Assembly: GCF_004349145.1 (NCBI RefSeq)
Contig: NZ_SMFO01000002.1
Coordinates: 248,001-312,000, forward strand
From: Flavobacterium hiemivividum
Lineage (GTDB): Bacteria > Bacteroidota > Bacteroidia > Flavobacteriales > Flavobacteriaceae
Length of the DNA: 64,000 bases
Reading direction: 5' to 3'
The translations under genes and the position numbers were made by a program. Positions within the stretch are counted from its first letter, which is position 1. Each line of letters begins with the position of its first letter. This document shows positions 1 through 8,775 of this stretch, piece by piece. A model generated the notes under the pieces. The model saw only the letters and a program-made list of their open reading frames with translations, was not told where the DNA came from and searched no databases.

Positions 1-2
1 AT

Positions 3-440
3 GAAAATGGAGTACTAGTAAATGATCAGGCTAAAGCCAAAGAGCTACTTGAAAAAGGGAAAAACTGGTGGATTAATGATTCTTATTGGTTAGTAATGCC
101 ATGGAAATTACAAGATCCTGGTGTAAGTCTAAAATATGTTAAAACAGAGAAGTTACCTAATGGTAAAACCGCCGATATATTGCAACTTACCTTCAGTGCT
201 GTTGGTGTAACTCCCGAAAATAAATATTGGTTGTTTGTAGGTAAAGAAGATCACCTGATAAAGCAATGGGCTTACTATAAAAACTTTAATGATGCTGAGC
301 CTAAGTTTTTGAAGCCTTGGAGCAACTATCAAAAAGTGGGTAATATTTTGCTTTCTTTCGATAGACCAAATGAAGAGGTGGGACCAAAAAACGTAGTCGT
401 TAAAACTAATTTAGATTCCTCTATTTTTACAGAGCTATAA
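3..440 (+). CDS. C-terminal part of an unidentified conserved protein
   Basis: The reading frame is open from base 3 of the window, so the gene starts upstream and only about 145 residues are seen. An internal Met at base 96 is probably not the start because the frame before it reads as plausible protein (WWINDSYWLVMPWKLQDPGV). The visible part looks like a soluble beta-rich fold with many aromatic residues. The spacing of strands recalls LolA-like lipoprotein-binding families common in Flavobacteria (possibly DUF6503), but I cannot confirm that. It ends at a TAA followed 20 bases later by a terminator hairpin, so it is the last gene of its unit. Confidence 0.6.
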   Translation, partial: ENGVLVNDQAKAKELLEKGKNWWINDSYWLVMPWKLQDPGVSLKYVKTEKLPNGKTADILQLTFSAVGVTPENKYWLFVGKEDHLIKQWAYYKNFNDAEPKFLKPWSNYQKVGNILLSFDRPNEEVGPKNVVVKTNLDSSIFTEL

Positions 441-460
441 AAAGTAAATATTTTCATTTC

Positions 461-502
461 GCAATAAAAAACCAGTCTAAATTGACTGTTTTTTTATTGT
501 GA
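461..502 (+). terminator. Rho-independent terminator after the first gene
   Basis: A long stem is formed by CAATAAAAAACCAGTC and GACTGTTTTTTTATTG around a short AT-rich loop. It begins 20 bases after the stop at 440 and carries a run of seven T in the 3' arm. Confidence 0.75.
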
Positions 503-650
503 AATATCCGAATCTTGAGTTATTTTTAAAAGTAAGGTTTAGTGTTTTCGGGTTGTAATTTAGGCGAGCAAATCAAATATTCTACTTCAACTCACAATTA
601 TCCGGCTTTGATAGTTAAAAACTGGAAAGTCAAGAAACATCGTTTAGGGT

Positions 651-1103
651 TTAGTTAAGCGGTATTGGTAGTTCATGTTTGCGGCTGCCGTCTTCTGCAC
701 TTTCTTCAAACAAAATAAGGATTAATGTTGAATAATTGTCTTTTTTCTCAATGTCAATTGTGAAGTCAAAATTACCCCATTCTGGTGCGCCAGCGTCTGT
801 TGTTGTAAATCCACTTTTCAATTCATTATGACCGTCCTCAATAACCCAACTAATGTTTGCTTCCCAAACTTGTGCTTGTCCTTGCAAGCGGAACTTATTT
901 TCACCAACTTTTTCTACCGTTACTTGGCGAAAACGTTCATTTGAAGATGCTGTAACCATTTCTTCTTCGGGTGCTATGGATTTTGTTATTTGAACAGTAT
1001 CATTAACAATTGTGGTATCAATACTTTCACTATCGTCTTTATTTTGTTTGTTGCATGCTAGTAATAGCAAACTTAATAACCAGATTGTCGATTTTATTTT
1101 CAT
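651..1103 (-). CDS. Lipoprotein with a Gmad2-like immunoglobulin domain
   Basis: The protein has 150 residues. The N-terminus is a lipoprotein signal (hydrophobic stretch ending LLLLAC, Cys17), followed by a charged low-complexity linker to about residue 50. Residues 60-150 match the pattern of the Gmad2 Ig-like domain first described in spore-germination proteins: FRLQGQAQVWEANISWVIED, then TTDAG, a W-G-N-F strand and a terminal GSRKHELPIPL strand. The role is unknown; such domains are usually attached to surface-exposed or envelope proteins. It is a single gene on the minus strand, 139 bases downstream of the DUF1853 gene, and could be co-transcribed with it. Confidence 0.75.
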   Translation of the reverse strand: MKIKSTIWLLSLLLLACNKQNKDDSESIDTTIVNDTVQITKSIAPEEEMVTASSNERFRQVTVEKVGENKFRLQGQAQVWEANISWVIEDGHNELKSGFTTTDAGAPEWGNFDFTIDIEKKDNYSTLILILFEESAEDGSRKHELPIPLN

Positions 1104-1242
1104 GTTTTATTTAGTTTTAATTTTTGTCCTATCGGCATTTTACCAGAACATATTGTCAGAAAGATTAATCTATATTTATTTGTAATAACAGATTTTCGAT
1201 TCTTCATATTTTACTATTTCGCTTTTCTCTACTTAATCAAAC

Positions 1243-2040
1243 TTACCACCAAATAATAAAATACTCTATATAGGAACCGTTATATTTTTGCCAAATTAAG
1301 GGAGATTGTTTTTCCTTCATACAAGTTTGAATGTCTTTTACTACACCATTAAAGTCGGTCCAGATTTCGTTTTCAGCAGGATCCATTCCCCATTCCTTTT
1401 TTGAAGGGATATAATAATTTTTTGCGGGATTATCCAGCTTGCTAAATGTTTCCATGTTTAGATAATACCCTTTTATGTCTTTTTCATAAATAGGGTTAAA
1501 ATTACCTTTGTATTTGTAAGGAATAAACAGGGAAACTAATAAACACAACGCTTGGGAAATCTCGTTGATTGCAATAGCTTTAAACCTTGATTTAGCACAA
1601 TTGTGGTATAGTAAAGGAAATTGTTTAGTTTTTAATTTTTCTAATTTCTCTTTTAAAGAATCATTCCTATTTGGGCCAATCCAATTATTTATAGCTTCTG
1701 AAGAAATGCTAGGGTCAAACAGGTAAAACTTATAAGCTAACTCCATGTGAATTAATTGCTTTGTATGTTCCTCTTCAATAATAAAATCAATTTCTCCTAT
1801 GGTTTTATTATCTTCAATTAACTGAGTATTTTCATACAAGACATTGTAGTTGGATGAAGATTTAATCAATTCAGAAACAATTTTCTCTACTAAATGACCT
1901 AATCTCACATTAGTTGGTAATTGAAATTCGAGGTCAGTTGTTAGGTTTAATGCTGAGAGATCAAAAGATTGCAAGCCTGTCACAGAAAAGTCTAGACTAT
2001 TCACTTTTACTATTGATGCTATCCTAGACTTTGTTTTCAT
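1243..2040 (-). CDS. DUF1853 family protein, nuclease-like fold
   Basis: The 265 residues match the DUF1853 family: LGHLVEKIVSELI (48-60), GEIDFII (82-88), HMELAYKFYL (98-107) and WIGPNRNDSL (120-129). The arrangement GEIDF followed by E100-x-x-x-K104 resembles the active site of PD-(D/E)XK nucleases, so a nucleic-acid-related activity is possible but is inference. Length is near the family norm. The gene stands alone behind an AT-rich region of more than 500 bases. A function has not been assigned to the family as far as I know. Confidence 0.75.
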   Translation of the reverse strand: MKTKSRIASIVKVNSLDFSVTGLQSFDLSALNLTTDLEFQLPTNVRLGHLVEKIVSELIKSSSNYNVLYENTQLIEDNKTIGEIDFIIEEEHTKQLIHMELAYKFYLFDPSISSEAINNWIGPNRNDSLKEKLEKLKTKQFPLLYHNCAKSRFKAIAINEISQALCLLVSLFIPYKYKGNFNPIYEKDIKGYYLNMETFSKLDNPAKNYYIPSKKEWGMDPAENEIWTDFNGVVKDIQTCMKEKQSPLIWQKYNGSYIEYFIIWW

Positions 2041-2606
2041 TATATAGTAGGTGTTAATGTATTTTGTTTCCGCAAAGATACACAGAGCCTGCGTAGCGAT
2101 TTATTTTAAATAGATAAGACATATAAGTTTTCGCTTTTTAATTATTTAAAAAACATAATAAATAGAAGCGCATATAGCATTTTTGTTTTTCAAAGATACG
2201 TAGATACAGCATAGAGATTTTTAAAGAATCACAAAGAATTTCTGTAAATCAATTTATTCTGAGCTTCAATCGCAACTCAAATAATGCAATCAAATTATCT
2301 TGATTTTACGCCAAACTTATCAAAATATATTCTTAAATTAGTATTTGGTTCAAAGCGCATAAAGATATGTTTAACTGTCTTTTTTTTACCAAATTAAATT
2401 TCCGTTTTTAATGTGGATTTATCGTTCCCAATAATATAAAATACGTGATTAAACAAAGACTTGCCCTTAGTTTAAAGATTTGTTAAATTACTAATAACAA
2501 AAGTTAACAAGTAGCAAAATGTAATTACATTTGTAATACTACCGCTATTAAATGTTGATAGTGTAGTAAGGCAATGGGACTATTTAATAACTCAAATTAA
2601 AAGATT
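2041..2606. other. Long AT-rich intergenic region with degenerate repeats
   Basis: No coding capacity is seen on either strand. It separates the divergent DUF1853 gene and the 93-residue gene. It contains degenerate copies of the dispersed CGCAAAG/CACAGAG repeat (near 2069-2097 and 2188-2245) and the promoter of the downstream gene at its right end. Confidence 0.6.
2504..2533 (+). promoter_or_regulatory. Promoter for the 93-residue gene
   Basis: TACATTTG at 2526-2533 fits the Bacteroidota -7 consensus TAnnTTTG. A TTA at 2504-2506 sits 19 bases upstream as a weak -33 element. The start codon follows 73 bases later. Confidence 0.55.
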
Positions 2607-2888
2607 ATGACTATAGATTTTGAAATCATCGAAAAAGAAGAGATAGAAACTTTAAAATTTCCACATACTGAAGTATTAGAAGACGAAAGTGCTATCATCC
2701 AGCGGAAGAATGAATTAAAGCGAGCACTTGCTTTAGGAAATTTAGAACATTCTAAAATTCAAATTTTCTTTGAAGATGATTCGTCAAAAAAAATGGTTGA
2801 AACCACAGTTTGGGCATTAACAGATGAGAGTGTTGTGCTAAAGAAGGGTGTTGGAATCCCAATTAATAGAATTTTAAAAATAGCATAA
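2607..2888 (+). CDS. Small conserved protein of unknown function
   Basis: It encodes 93 residues, acidic in the N-terminal half and with a C-terminal beta-rich segment (KMVETTVWALTDESVVLKKG, then VGIPINRILKI). The ending resembles small proteins annotated as hypothetical in many Flavobacteria. I see no signal peptide or membrane segment, so it is probably cytoplasmic. It has its own promoter and terminator and is therefore a monocistronic unit. I cannot assign a function. Confidence 0.7.
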   Translation: MTIDFEIIEKEEIETLKFPHTEVLEDESAIIQRKNELKRALALGNLEHSKIQIFFEDDSSKKMVETTVWALTDESVVLKKGVGIPINRILKIA

Positions 2889-2924
2889 AAATAAATCTTC
2901 TACAAAGAAGTTTATTTGTTTTTT
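2889..2924 (+). terminator. Terminator after the 93-residue gene
   Basis: The stem AAATAAATCTTC / GAAGTTTATTT has a six-base loop and is followed by GTTTTTT directly after the stop codon. Confidence 0.75.
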
Positions 2925-3178
2925 CCATTCTTAGGAACGAGAAATTTGCTTATTTATATATACAGTAAAATTTGTTTCAGAAAGAGAGGCAAAGGAAATC
3001 CCAGAGATTTTCAAAGGATTATAAAGAATTTCCACTTAAAAGGTCGTTGCGATGAACAGTCTGTCCGACGTGTTGGAAAGCAATCACAATAAGAGATTTT
3101 TCACAAGAGGTTCAAATTATATTCTAGAATAGGAACGGGAACGAAGTCAGAAGACTTCGCCTTTACTTTGAAATTGAT

Positions 3179-3204
3179 AAAAAAATACCAGCCTTTCAAC
3201 TGGT
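3179..3204 (-). terminator. Terminator of clpB
   Basis: Read on the minus strand, ACCAG-TTGAAAGG-CTGGT is followed by ATTTTTTT, a standard intrinsic terminator about 60 bases past the clpB stop. Confidence 0.7.
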
Positions 3205-3213
3205 GTTGTAAAG

Positions 3214-3246
3214 AACCCTTTCAGAGTTCAAAACTCTGAAAGGGTT
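3214..3246. repeat. Perfect 15-bp palindrome with 3-base loop
   Basis: AACCCTTTCAGAGTT, then CAA, then AACTCTGAAAGGGTT. It lies 17 bases past the clpB stop. It lacks a T tract of its own. The sequence resembles palindromes that recur between genes in Flavobacterium-type genomes. Confidence 0.7.
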
Positions 3247-3262
3247 GATAGATTAAATTGAT

Positions 3263-5869
3263 TTATTGTTCTGATTCCGTTTGGTTTCTAAAAACCAATT
3301 CCCCATTGAAAGCATCGAGCAATATGATACTGTCCGTAGCGATTTTTCCGGCTAAAATTTCTTTAGAGAGGCTATTCAATACGTCTCTTTGAATCACACG
3401 CTTTACAGGTCTGGCTCCAAATTGTGGATCATAGCCTTTCTCCGCCAAGTAAGCGATAGCTTCAGGCGTGGCATCCATGGTGATTCCTTGCAGCGCAAGC
3501 ATTTTGGTCACGCTCTTAAGTTGTAAACTAACAATCTTAGTTATATTAGCAGTGGTTAATGGCGTAAACATTACGATTTCGTCGATACGATTGATAAATT
3601 CTGGACGAACGGTTTGTTTTAATAAACCTAGCACTTCGGTTTTAGCGGCCTCCGTGGCTGCTTCCATACTTCCTTTTAAGTTTTCAAACTTTTCCTGAAT
3701 AATCTGACTTCCCATATTAGAAGTCATTATGATAATTGTATTTTTAAAATCGGCGAGACGTCCTTTATTGTCGGTTAATCGTCCTTCGTCTAATACTTGC
3801 AACAAGATGTTAAACGTGTCGGGATGTGCTTTTTCAATTTCATCCAGTAATATCACAGAATACGGTTTTCTACGCACCGCCTCAGTCAACTGACCGCCTT
3901 CGTCATAGCCCACATATCCTGGAGGCGCACCCACTAAACGGCTCACGCTATGGCGTTCCTGGTATTCACTCATGTCGATACGGGTCATGGCATTTTCATC
4001 ATCAAACAGGTATTCTGCCAATGCTTTTGCCAATTCAGTTTTACCAACACCAGTTGTCCCAAGGAATAAAAAGGTTCCAACTGGTTTTTTCATATCTTGT
4101 AATCCGGCGCGGCTTCTACGTACGGCATCACTTACGGCCTCAATCGCTTCTTCTTGACCTACAACACGCTGATGCAATTCGGCTTCTAGGTGCAATAGTT
4201 TTTCGCGTTCTCCTTGTAGCATTTTCATAACTGGAATTCCAGTCCATTTGGCTACAACTTCTGCAATATCTTCGCGAGTCACTTCTTCTTTTATGAGTGA
4301 ACTTCCGCCAGCTTGGTTTTCGACAAGTTCATTATGTAAAACATCAAGACGTTCTTGGGCTTCTTTGATTTTACCATAGCGAATTTCCGCTACTTTACCA
4401 TAATCGCCATCACGTTCGGCTCTTTCGGCTTCGTATTTATAGTCTTCGATTTCTGTTTTTATTCCTTGAATATTATCGACAACATCCTTCTCTGATTTCC
4501 ATTTGGCATAAATTTCATTTCGCTCTTCTTTAAGATTGGCTAAATCCATTCCTAAAATTTTGAGCTTGCTTTCATCTTTTTCTCTTTTTATGGCTTCAAT
4601 TTCGATCTCGAGTTGCATTACTTTTCGATCTAAAACATCCAATTCTTCAGGTTTTGAATTGATTTCCATGCGTATTTTTGAAGCGGCTTCGTCCATTAAA
4701 TCAATGGCTTTGTCCGGAAGAAAACGGTTGGTAATATAGCGTTGTGATAATTCGACTGCAGCGATAATCGCCTCGTCTTTTATCTGTACTTTGTGGTGTG
4801 TTTCATATTTTTCCTTGATACCTCGCAGGATTGAAATTGCACTTTCAGTATCTGGTTCTTCTATAATTATTTTTTGAAAACGTCTTTCGAGCGCCTTGTC
4901 TTTTTCGAAATATTTTTGGTATTCATCCAATGTGGTGGCACCAATAGCGCGCAGTTCTCCACGAGCCAAAGCAGGTTTCAGAATGTTTGCCGCATCCATT
5001 GCGCCTTCGCCACCTCCAGCGCCTACGAGTGTATGTATCTCATCAATGAAAAGAACAATATCACCTTCGGCAGCGGTAACTTCTTTAACGACGGCTTTCA
5101 ATCGTTCTTCAAATTCTCCTTTATATTTGGCTCCCGCAATCAAGGCACCCATATCTAGTGAGAATACGATTTTATCTTTCAAGTTATCTGGCACATCACC
5201 GTCAACAATTCGATGCGCTAAACCTTCGGCAATGGCGGTTTTACCTACGCCGGGTTCTCCCACAAGCATTGGATTGTTTTTTGTACGACGCGTTAATATT
5301 TGTAATACTCTTCTAATCTCTTCATCACGACCAATTACAGGGTCTAATTTCCCTTCTTTGGCTAGTTCGTTTAGATTTTTAGCATATTTATTCAAAGAGT
5401 TATACGTTTCTTCGGCAGAGGCGGAAGTCACTCTTTCTCCCTTTCGCAATTCGTCAATCGCGGCTTTTAATCCTTTTTCGGTTACGCCTTGGTCTTTTAA
5501 TATTTGGGCAGCTTTACTTTTCGAATTAAAAATTGCTAGAATTAAATGTTCGATAGAAACAAATTCATCGTTCATTTTCTTTGCAATACTTTCTGCTTCA
5601 TTTAAGGTTGAATTAGCCGTTCTGGAAAGCATTATTTCGCCTCCACTTACTTTTGGGAAACTTTGAATTGTGCTGTCTACTATTTTTATAAATAGTGGCA
5701 CATTTACATTTAGTTTTTTCAAAATAAAAGGAGCTACATTTTCGTCCACTTCAAGCATGGATTTAAATAAGTGTTCGTTTTCTATTTGTTGTTGGCCAAA
5801 GCCTTGAGCAAGCTGCTGTGAGTGCTGGATGACCTCCTGTGATTTAATCGTAAATTTATTTATGTTCAT
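3263..5869 (-). CDS. clpB: ATP-dependent disaggregase ClpB
   Basis: ClpB is a hexameric cytoplasmic AAA+ chaperone that pulls apart aggregated proteins together with the DnaK system. The 868-residue protein has the usual order: a Clp-N double repeat (about 1-145), first ATPase domain with Walker A GEPGVGKT and LFIDEIHTL, the coiled-coil middle domain (about 400-540), second ATPase domain with Walker A GTTGVGKT and ILLDEIEKAH, and a C-terminal D2-small domain ending RPVKRVIQRDVLNSLSKEIL. Length fits full-length ClpB. The start gives MNINKFTIKSQEVIQHSQ, which is normal for Bacteroidota. It is monocistronic and diverges from ytxJ across 143 bases. Confidence 0.97.
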   Translation of the reverse strand: MNINKFTIKSQEVIQHSQQLAQGFGQQQIENEHLFKSMLEVDENVAPFILKKLNVNVPLFIKIVDSTIQSFPKVSGGEIMLSRTANSTLNEAESIAKKMNDEFVSIEHLILAIFNSKSKAAQILKDQGVTEKGLKAAIDELRKGERVTSASAEETYNSLNKYAKNLNELAKEGKLDPVIGRDEEIRRVLQILTRRTKNNPMLVGEPGVGKTAIAEGLAHRIVDGDVPDNLKDKIVFSLDMGALIAGAKYKGEFEERLKAVVKEVTAAEGDIVLFIDEIHTLVGAGGGEGAMDAANILKPALARGELRAIGATTLDEYQKYFEKDKALERRFQKIIIEEPDTESAISILRGIKEKYETHHKVQIKDEAIIAAVELSQRYITNRFLPDKAIDLMDEAASKIRMEINSKPEELDVLDRKVMQLEIEIEAIKREKDESKLKILGMDLANLKEERNEIYAKWKSEKDVVDNIQGIKTEIEDYKYEAERAERDGDYGKVAEIRYGKIKEAQERLDVLHNELVENQAGGSSLIKEEVTREDIAEVVAKWTGIPVMKMLQGEREKLLHLEAELHQRVVGQEEAIEAVSDAVRRSRAGLQDMKKPVGTFLFLGTTGVGKTELAKALAEYLFDDENAMTRIDMSEYQERHSVSRLVGAPPGYVGYDEGGQLTEAVRRKPYSVILLDEIEKAHPDTFNILLQVLDEGRLTDNKGRLADFKNTIIIMTSNMGSQIIQEKFENLKGSMEAATEAAKTEVLGLLKQTVRPEFINRIDEIVMFTPLTTANITKIVSLQLKSVTKMLALQGITMDATPEAIAYLAEKGYDPQFGARPVKRVIQRDVLNSLSKEILAGKIATDSIILLDAFNGELVFRNQTESEQ

Positions 5870-6012
5870 GATTTTATATTTTTGGAGTTATTTTGGTAAC
5901 TTTGATAATTATTATTCAATTTATATTCCAATACAAAAACGCAGACAAAATGACTGTATCCGCGTGATTTTAATCATATTAACAGGACAAATTGTCTTAA
6001 AATTAATAAATT

Positions 6013-6405
6013 ATGAGTTTTTTTAAAAATATCTTTAGTGGTTCGTCTGACAACCAAAATGAATCTACATCTAAAATTGCCTGGAATGCTTTAACTGATT
6101 TGGAGCAGCTAAATGAGATTGTATCTCTTTCTAATGATAAACCAGTTGTTATTTTCAAACACAGCACGCGCTGTAGTATAAGTAGAATGGCTTTGAAACA
6201 GTTTGAAAATGAATTTGATCTCTCAGATAAAGTTACGCCATATTTTTTAGATTTAATAGCGCATCGCGATGTTTCTAATGATATTGCATCACGATTTGGA
6301 GTAATGCATCAATCGCCGCAATTATTGTTGATTAAGGGCGGAAAATCAGTTTATGATGTTTCCCACAGCGACATCGATGCTGACGCTCTGAAGGGGAAGG
6401 TATAG
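6013..6405 (+). CDS. ytxJ: Bacillithiol-system protein YtxJ
   Basis: This is a thioredoxin-fold protein of 130 residues, within the normal range. Residues 48-59 read FKHSTRCSISRM; the single Cys54 in a HSxxCxIS context is the monothiol motif of YtxJ, which is associated with bacillithiol as a monothiol bacilliredoxin-like factor. FGVMHQSPQLLLIKGG carries the cis-Pro region. It lies alone between clpB (divergent) and a convergent terminator. Redox repair of bacillithiolated proteins is inferred from the family. Confidence 0.9.
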   Translation: MSFFKNIFSGSSDNQNESTSKIAWNALTDLEQLNEIVSLSNDKPVVIFKHSTRCSISRMALKQFENEFDLSDKVTPYFLDLIAHRDVSNDIASRFGVMHQSPQLLLIKGGKSVYDVSHSDIDADALKGKV

Positions 6406-6423
6406 TTCTAAAAAAGGTTTAAA

Positions 6424-6476
6424 AAAAAGCCACGAATTCACTAATTAAATAAATGATTAGTGGATTCGTGGCTTTT
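6424..6476. terminator. Bidirectional terminator between ytxJ and the membrane-protein pair
   Basis: A 22-base stem starts AAAAAGCCACGAATTC on the left and ends GGATTCGTGGCTTTTT on the right, with one mismatch and a nine-base loop. A tracts on the left and T tracts on the right let it stop transcription both ways. Confidence 0.85.
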
Positions 6477-6481
6477 TCTTT

Positions 6482-7642
6482 TTAAAATTTTCCACTAGAA
6501 CCGCCACCACTAAATTCACCTCCATCAAATTCTATATTTGATCCCGTTGAAGTTTCTGGTTTTAAGCCCAGTTGTGACGAAATCAGTATTTCGGCATCTA
6601 AGAAAGTATTTGTTTTGCTAAACCGGTCGGGCTTAAATGTGATTCCAGTTTCTTTGTCTTTAAGTTTTTTGATAGCTAAATAAGTTAGTACAAAGAGGAG
6701 TACACCGCCAATCGTTAATATAATTTCAATAGACAAAATAGGATAGTAAAAATGGATGGTATAGATAGAAAAACTAAGTGTTAAGAACCCAATCCAAAAC
6801 ATTATTCTATCTTTTTTTAATATCGAATAGACTAGGTAAAAAAGTGGGGCAACAAAGGTAAAACCATAAAAGAAGAATGCAAACGGAATATCACTATCTG
6901 GAGCAATCTCAGTTCCAAGAAGTACAACTGAAAGTTCACGCACTACCAGGTAATTTCCGGACAGGTAAAAGAGAATAAGGCTGAAACTATTCGCTAAAGA
7001 AATTCCTTTGTAATAAAATGGGTTTGTTATTTTAGACACAACTGTTTTACTACTAAAATAGATTACAACAGCAAATAACATCATTACAAAAGGCAAAATA
7101 GTTTTACCAAAAGTACCTATTTCAAACATGGCGTAGATTACAGTAGCTGTCAATGCTAGACAAAATAGTAATGCCATGGAAAGATGTAGATAGCGTAGAT
7201 AGCTAATTAATCCAGTAATCGTTATAATTGATGCAATTACCATCTCGTTTCCATCTGTTAAAATACCTACGGCTATTGCCAAAGTTAATTGAGATCCTAC
7301 TATAAAAGCATCATCTAAGCCATGTCCATACAATTTTAGACGACTTAAAACTTCTGCTCCTGCAAAACCAATGGTGGTATATAGGAATACAATTACTTTG
7401 AAATTTTCAGTTATTAAATCCTCGCTGAGTAAAGTTAAGAAACCACAGATAGAGGAGTATAAAAAACTTCCCAATATGAAAAAAGCCAGTCTGATTAATA
7501 GGTTATTACTATTTTTAGGAGTTGCTAGTTGTCTAGAAATGGCATTATATTGTTCATTATCTATGAAGCCCCCTACTTTTAAAGAATGTGCTTCTTCTAC
7601 TAGAATCAAATTCTCTAATTCACCTTTATCGTATACTATCAT
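6482..7642 (-). CDS. Polytopic membrane protein with glycine-rich tail
   Basis: This 386-residue protein has a soluble N-terminus (about 1-45) followed by roughly nine to ten hydrophobic segments to about residue 330. A soluble tail follows, ending FDGGEFSGGGSSGKF, a Gly/Ser-rich end reminiscent of TPM-domain proteins. Its start overlaps the end of the upstream DUF2157-type gene by 17 bases, so the two are translationally coupled. They probably form a pair; DUF4401/DUF2157-type neighbours are common in this arrangement. Function is unknown. Confidence 0.75.
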   Translation of the reverse strand: MIVYDKGELENLILVEEAHSLKVGGFIDNEQYNAISRQLATPKNSNNLLIRLAFFILGSFLYSSICGFLTLLSEDLITENFKVIVFLYTTIGFAGAEVLSRLKLYGHGLDDAFIVGSQLTLAIAVGILTDGNEMVIASIITITGLISYLRYLHLSMALLFCLALTATVIYAMFEIGTFGKTILPFVMMLFAVVIYFSSKTVVSKITNPFYYKGISLANSFSLILFYLSGNYLVVRELSVVLLGTEIAPDSDIPFAFFFYGFTFVAPLFYLVYSILKKDRIMFWIGFLTLSFSIYTIHFYYPILSIEIILTIGGVLLFVLTYLAIKKLKDKETGITFKPDRFSKTNTFLDAEILISSQLGLKPETSTGSNIEFDGGEFSGGGSSGKF

Positions 7643-8624
7643 CGTTACTGTTTTTATTGAATTTTTTAATAAGGCGAATAAATAAGATTATAGATATTAT
7701 AAAATAAAAGGGCACGAAAAAGAAGAAAGAAATTAAAAATTCATCAATATTTAGTAAAGCAATTGCTTTGAATAAAATGATATTAACTCCAATATAGGCA
7801 TAAATGATTGTGAAAACAAAAAGAGAAACAGATTTGACTTTGTAACTGGAGATATAAAAGTAATACAAGGCAGCAGCTAAAATAACTGCGAATACGAACC
7901 AGTGTGGTTCAAATAAATTATTAACACAGGAAATACTTATAAGGTGTAATCCAAAAGTCAAATAGACTAAGGTGAAATGCTTTTTTAATGCAATTTGTTT
8001 ACTGTAAATTGACCAAAGAACGAGTACAACTCCTAAAGCTATCCCCGAATAGCTTAACGTATTTGTTGTGTAGAAATTATTATTGAGTAGCGATTGCGGG
8101 CTAACTGTTAAACCAATATATGCGGCTAGGCCAGTTATAGCAATGGATAGGATGCTTTTATTATCAAAATAATAGGCGCAAAAAAGTCCAATCACTGTGG
8201 GAACTAAAGTAGCCAATCCATAATGAGTGCCAAAAGCGTTGTATTGATATTGTAAGTAGCCTATAAAAATACAAGTCAAAAGAACAGCAGCAAGAATGAG
8301 GTTGTCAAATATGGGATTCTCAAAACTAGTCTCTCCTTTTTGAAATCCATTGCTATTCTTGAAACTGAAGTAGTAACAAATAATGGCTACCACTAATAGA
8401 AATGATAAGATAGCGATATGACCAATCGTGTCAATATTTTGATAAATCAATATTCCAATTCCCGTGGTAAAGAATAAAACTGACAGGTATAGAAACAATT
8501 TTAACTCGGTGTTTAGCGAAAAAATCTCTAAATTTCGATACGCTTTAACCTGCTTAAATTGAGTGTCCGTTATTAATTTTTTCTCAAAAAGAGTCTGAGT
8601 TGCTTGTTCTTTAAAAGAATCCAT
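7626..8624 (-). CDS. DUF2157-type membrane protein
   Basis: A protein of 332 residues. The N-terminal cytoplasmic segment (about 1-38, with KKLITDTQFKQVKAYRN) followed by serial transmembrane helices fits DUF2157, whose N-terminus is a short helical domain preceding a membrane region. About ten hydrophobic segments follow; the C-terminus is Lys/Asn-rich. It is the first gene of a two-gene unit and has a -7 element upstream. Function unknown. Confidence 0.75.
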   Translation of the reverse strand: MDSFKEQATQTLFEKKLITDTQFKQVKAYRNLEIFSLNTELKLFLYLSVLFFTTGIGILIYQNIDTIGHIAILSFLLVVAIICYYFSFKNSNGFQKGETSFENPIFDNLILAAVLLTCIFIGYLQYQYNAFGTHYGLATLVPTVIGLFCAYYFDNKSILSIAITGLAAYIGLTVSPQSLLNNNFYTTNTLSYSGIALGVVLVLWSIYSKQIALKKHFTLVYLTFGLHLISISCVNNLFEPHWFVFAVILAAALYYFYISSYKVKSVSLFVFTIIYAYIGVNIILFKAIALLNIDEFLISFFFFVPFYFIISIILFIRLIKKFNKNSNDDSIR

Positions 8625-8650
8625 AGTTATAATTTAAATGGGCTACTATT

Positions 8651-8658
8651 CAAATATA
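8651..8658 (-). promoter_or_regulatory. -7 element for the membrane-protein pair
   Basis: On the minus strand TATATTTG (TAnnTTTG) lies 26 bases before the ATG at 8624. I see no clear -33 TTG. Confidence 0.5.
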
Positions 8659-8710
8659 TGTATTCTGTGTTGATTTTCCGTACTACTTTTTTCGCATAGT
8701 ATGATTTCAA

Positions 8711-8742
8711 AAAAAAATCCATTCAGTTAAGAATGGATTTTT
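8711..8742 (-). terminator. Terminator of the arginine cluster
   Basis: On the minus strand AAAATCCATTC-TTAACT-GAATGGATTTT is followed by a T run. It lies 33 bases beyond the argH stop and marks the end of the arg operon. Confidence 0.8.
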
Positions 8743-8775
8743 AAAGAAGTTGTGCAAATTATAGTTGTTGTATTT

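Larger units (their letters stand above)
2925..3262. other. Intergenic region of hairpins and repeats between convergent genes
   Basis: There is no ORF worth calling. From left to right it holds a degenerate CGCAAAG-type repeat (about 2982-3030), a small perfect hairpin CGAAGTC-AGAA-GACTTCG (3142-3159), the clpB terminator (3179-3204) and a perfect 15-bp palindrome (3214-3246). Confidence 0.6.

Noticed and set aside
3468..5666. Several long plus-strand frames opposite clpB (for example 4896-5666)
   Set aside because: They are shadows of the conserved clpB reading frame; their translations are Ser/Pro/Ile-rich with no family resemblance.
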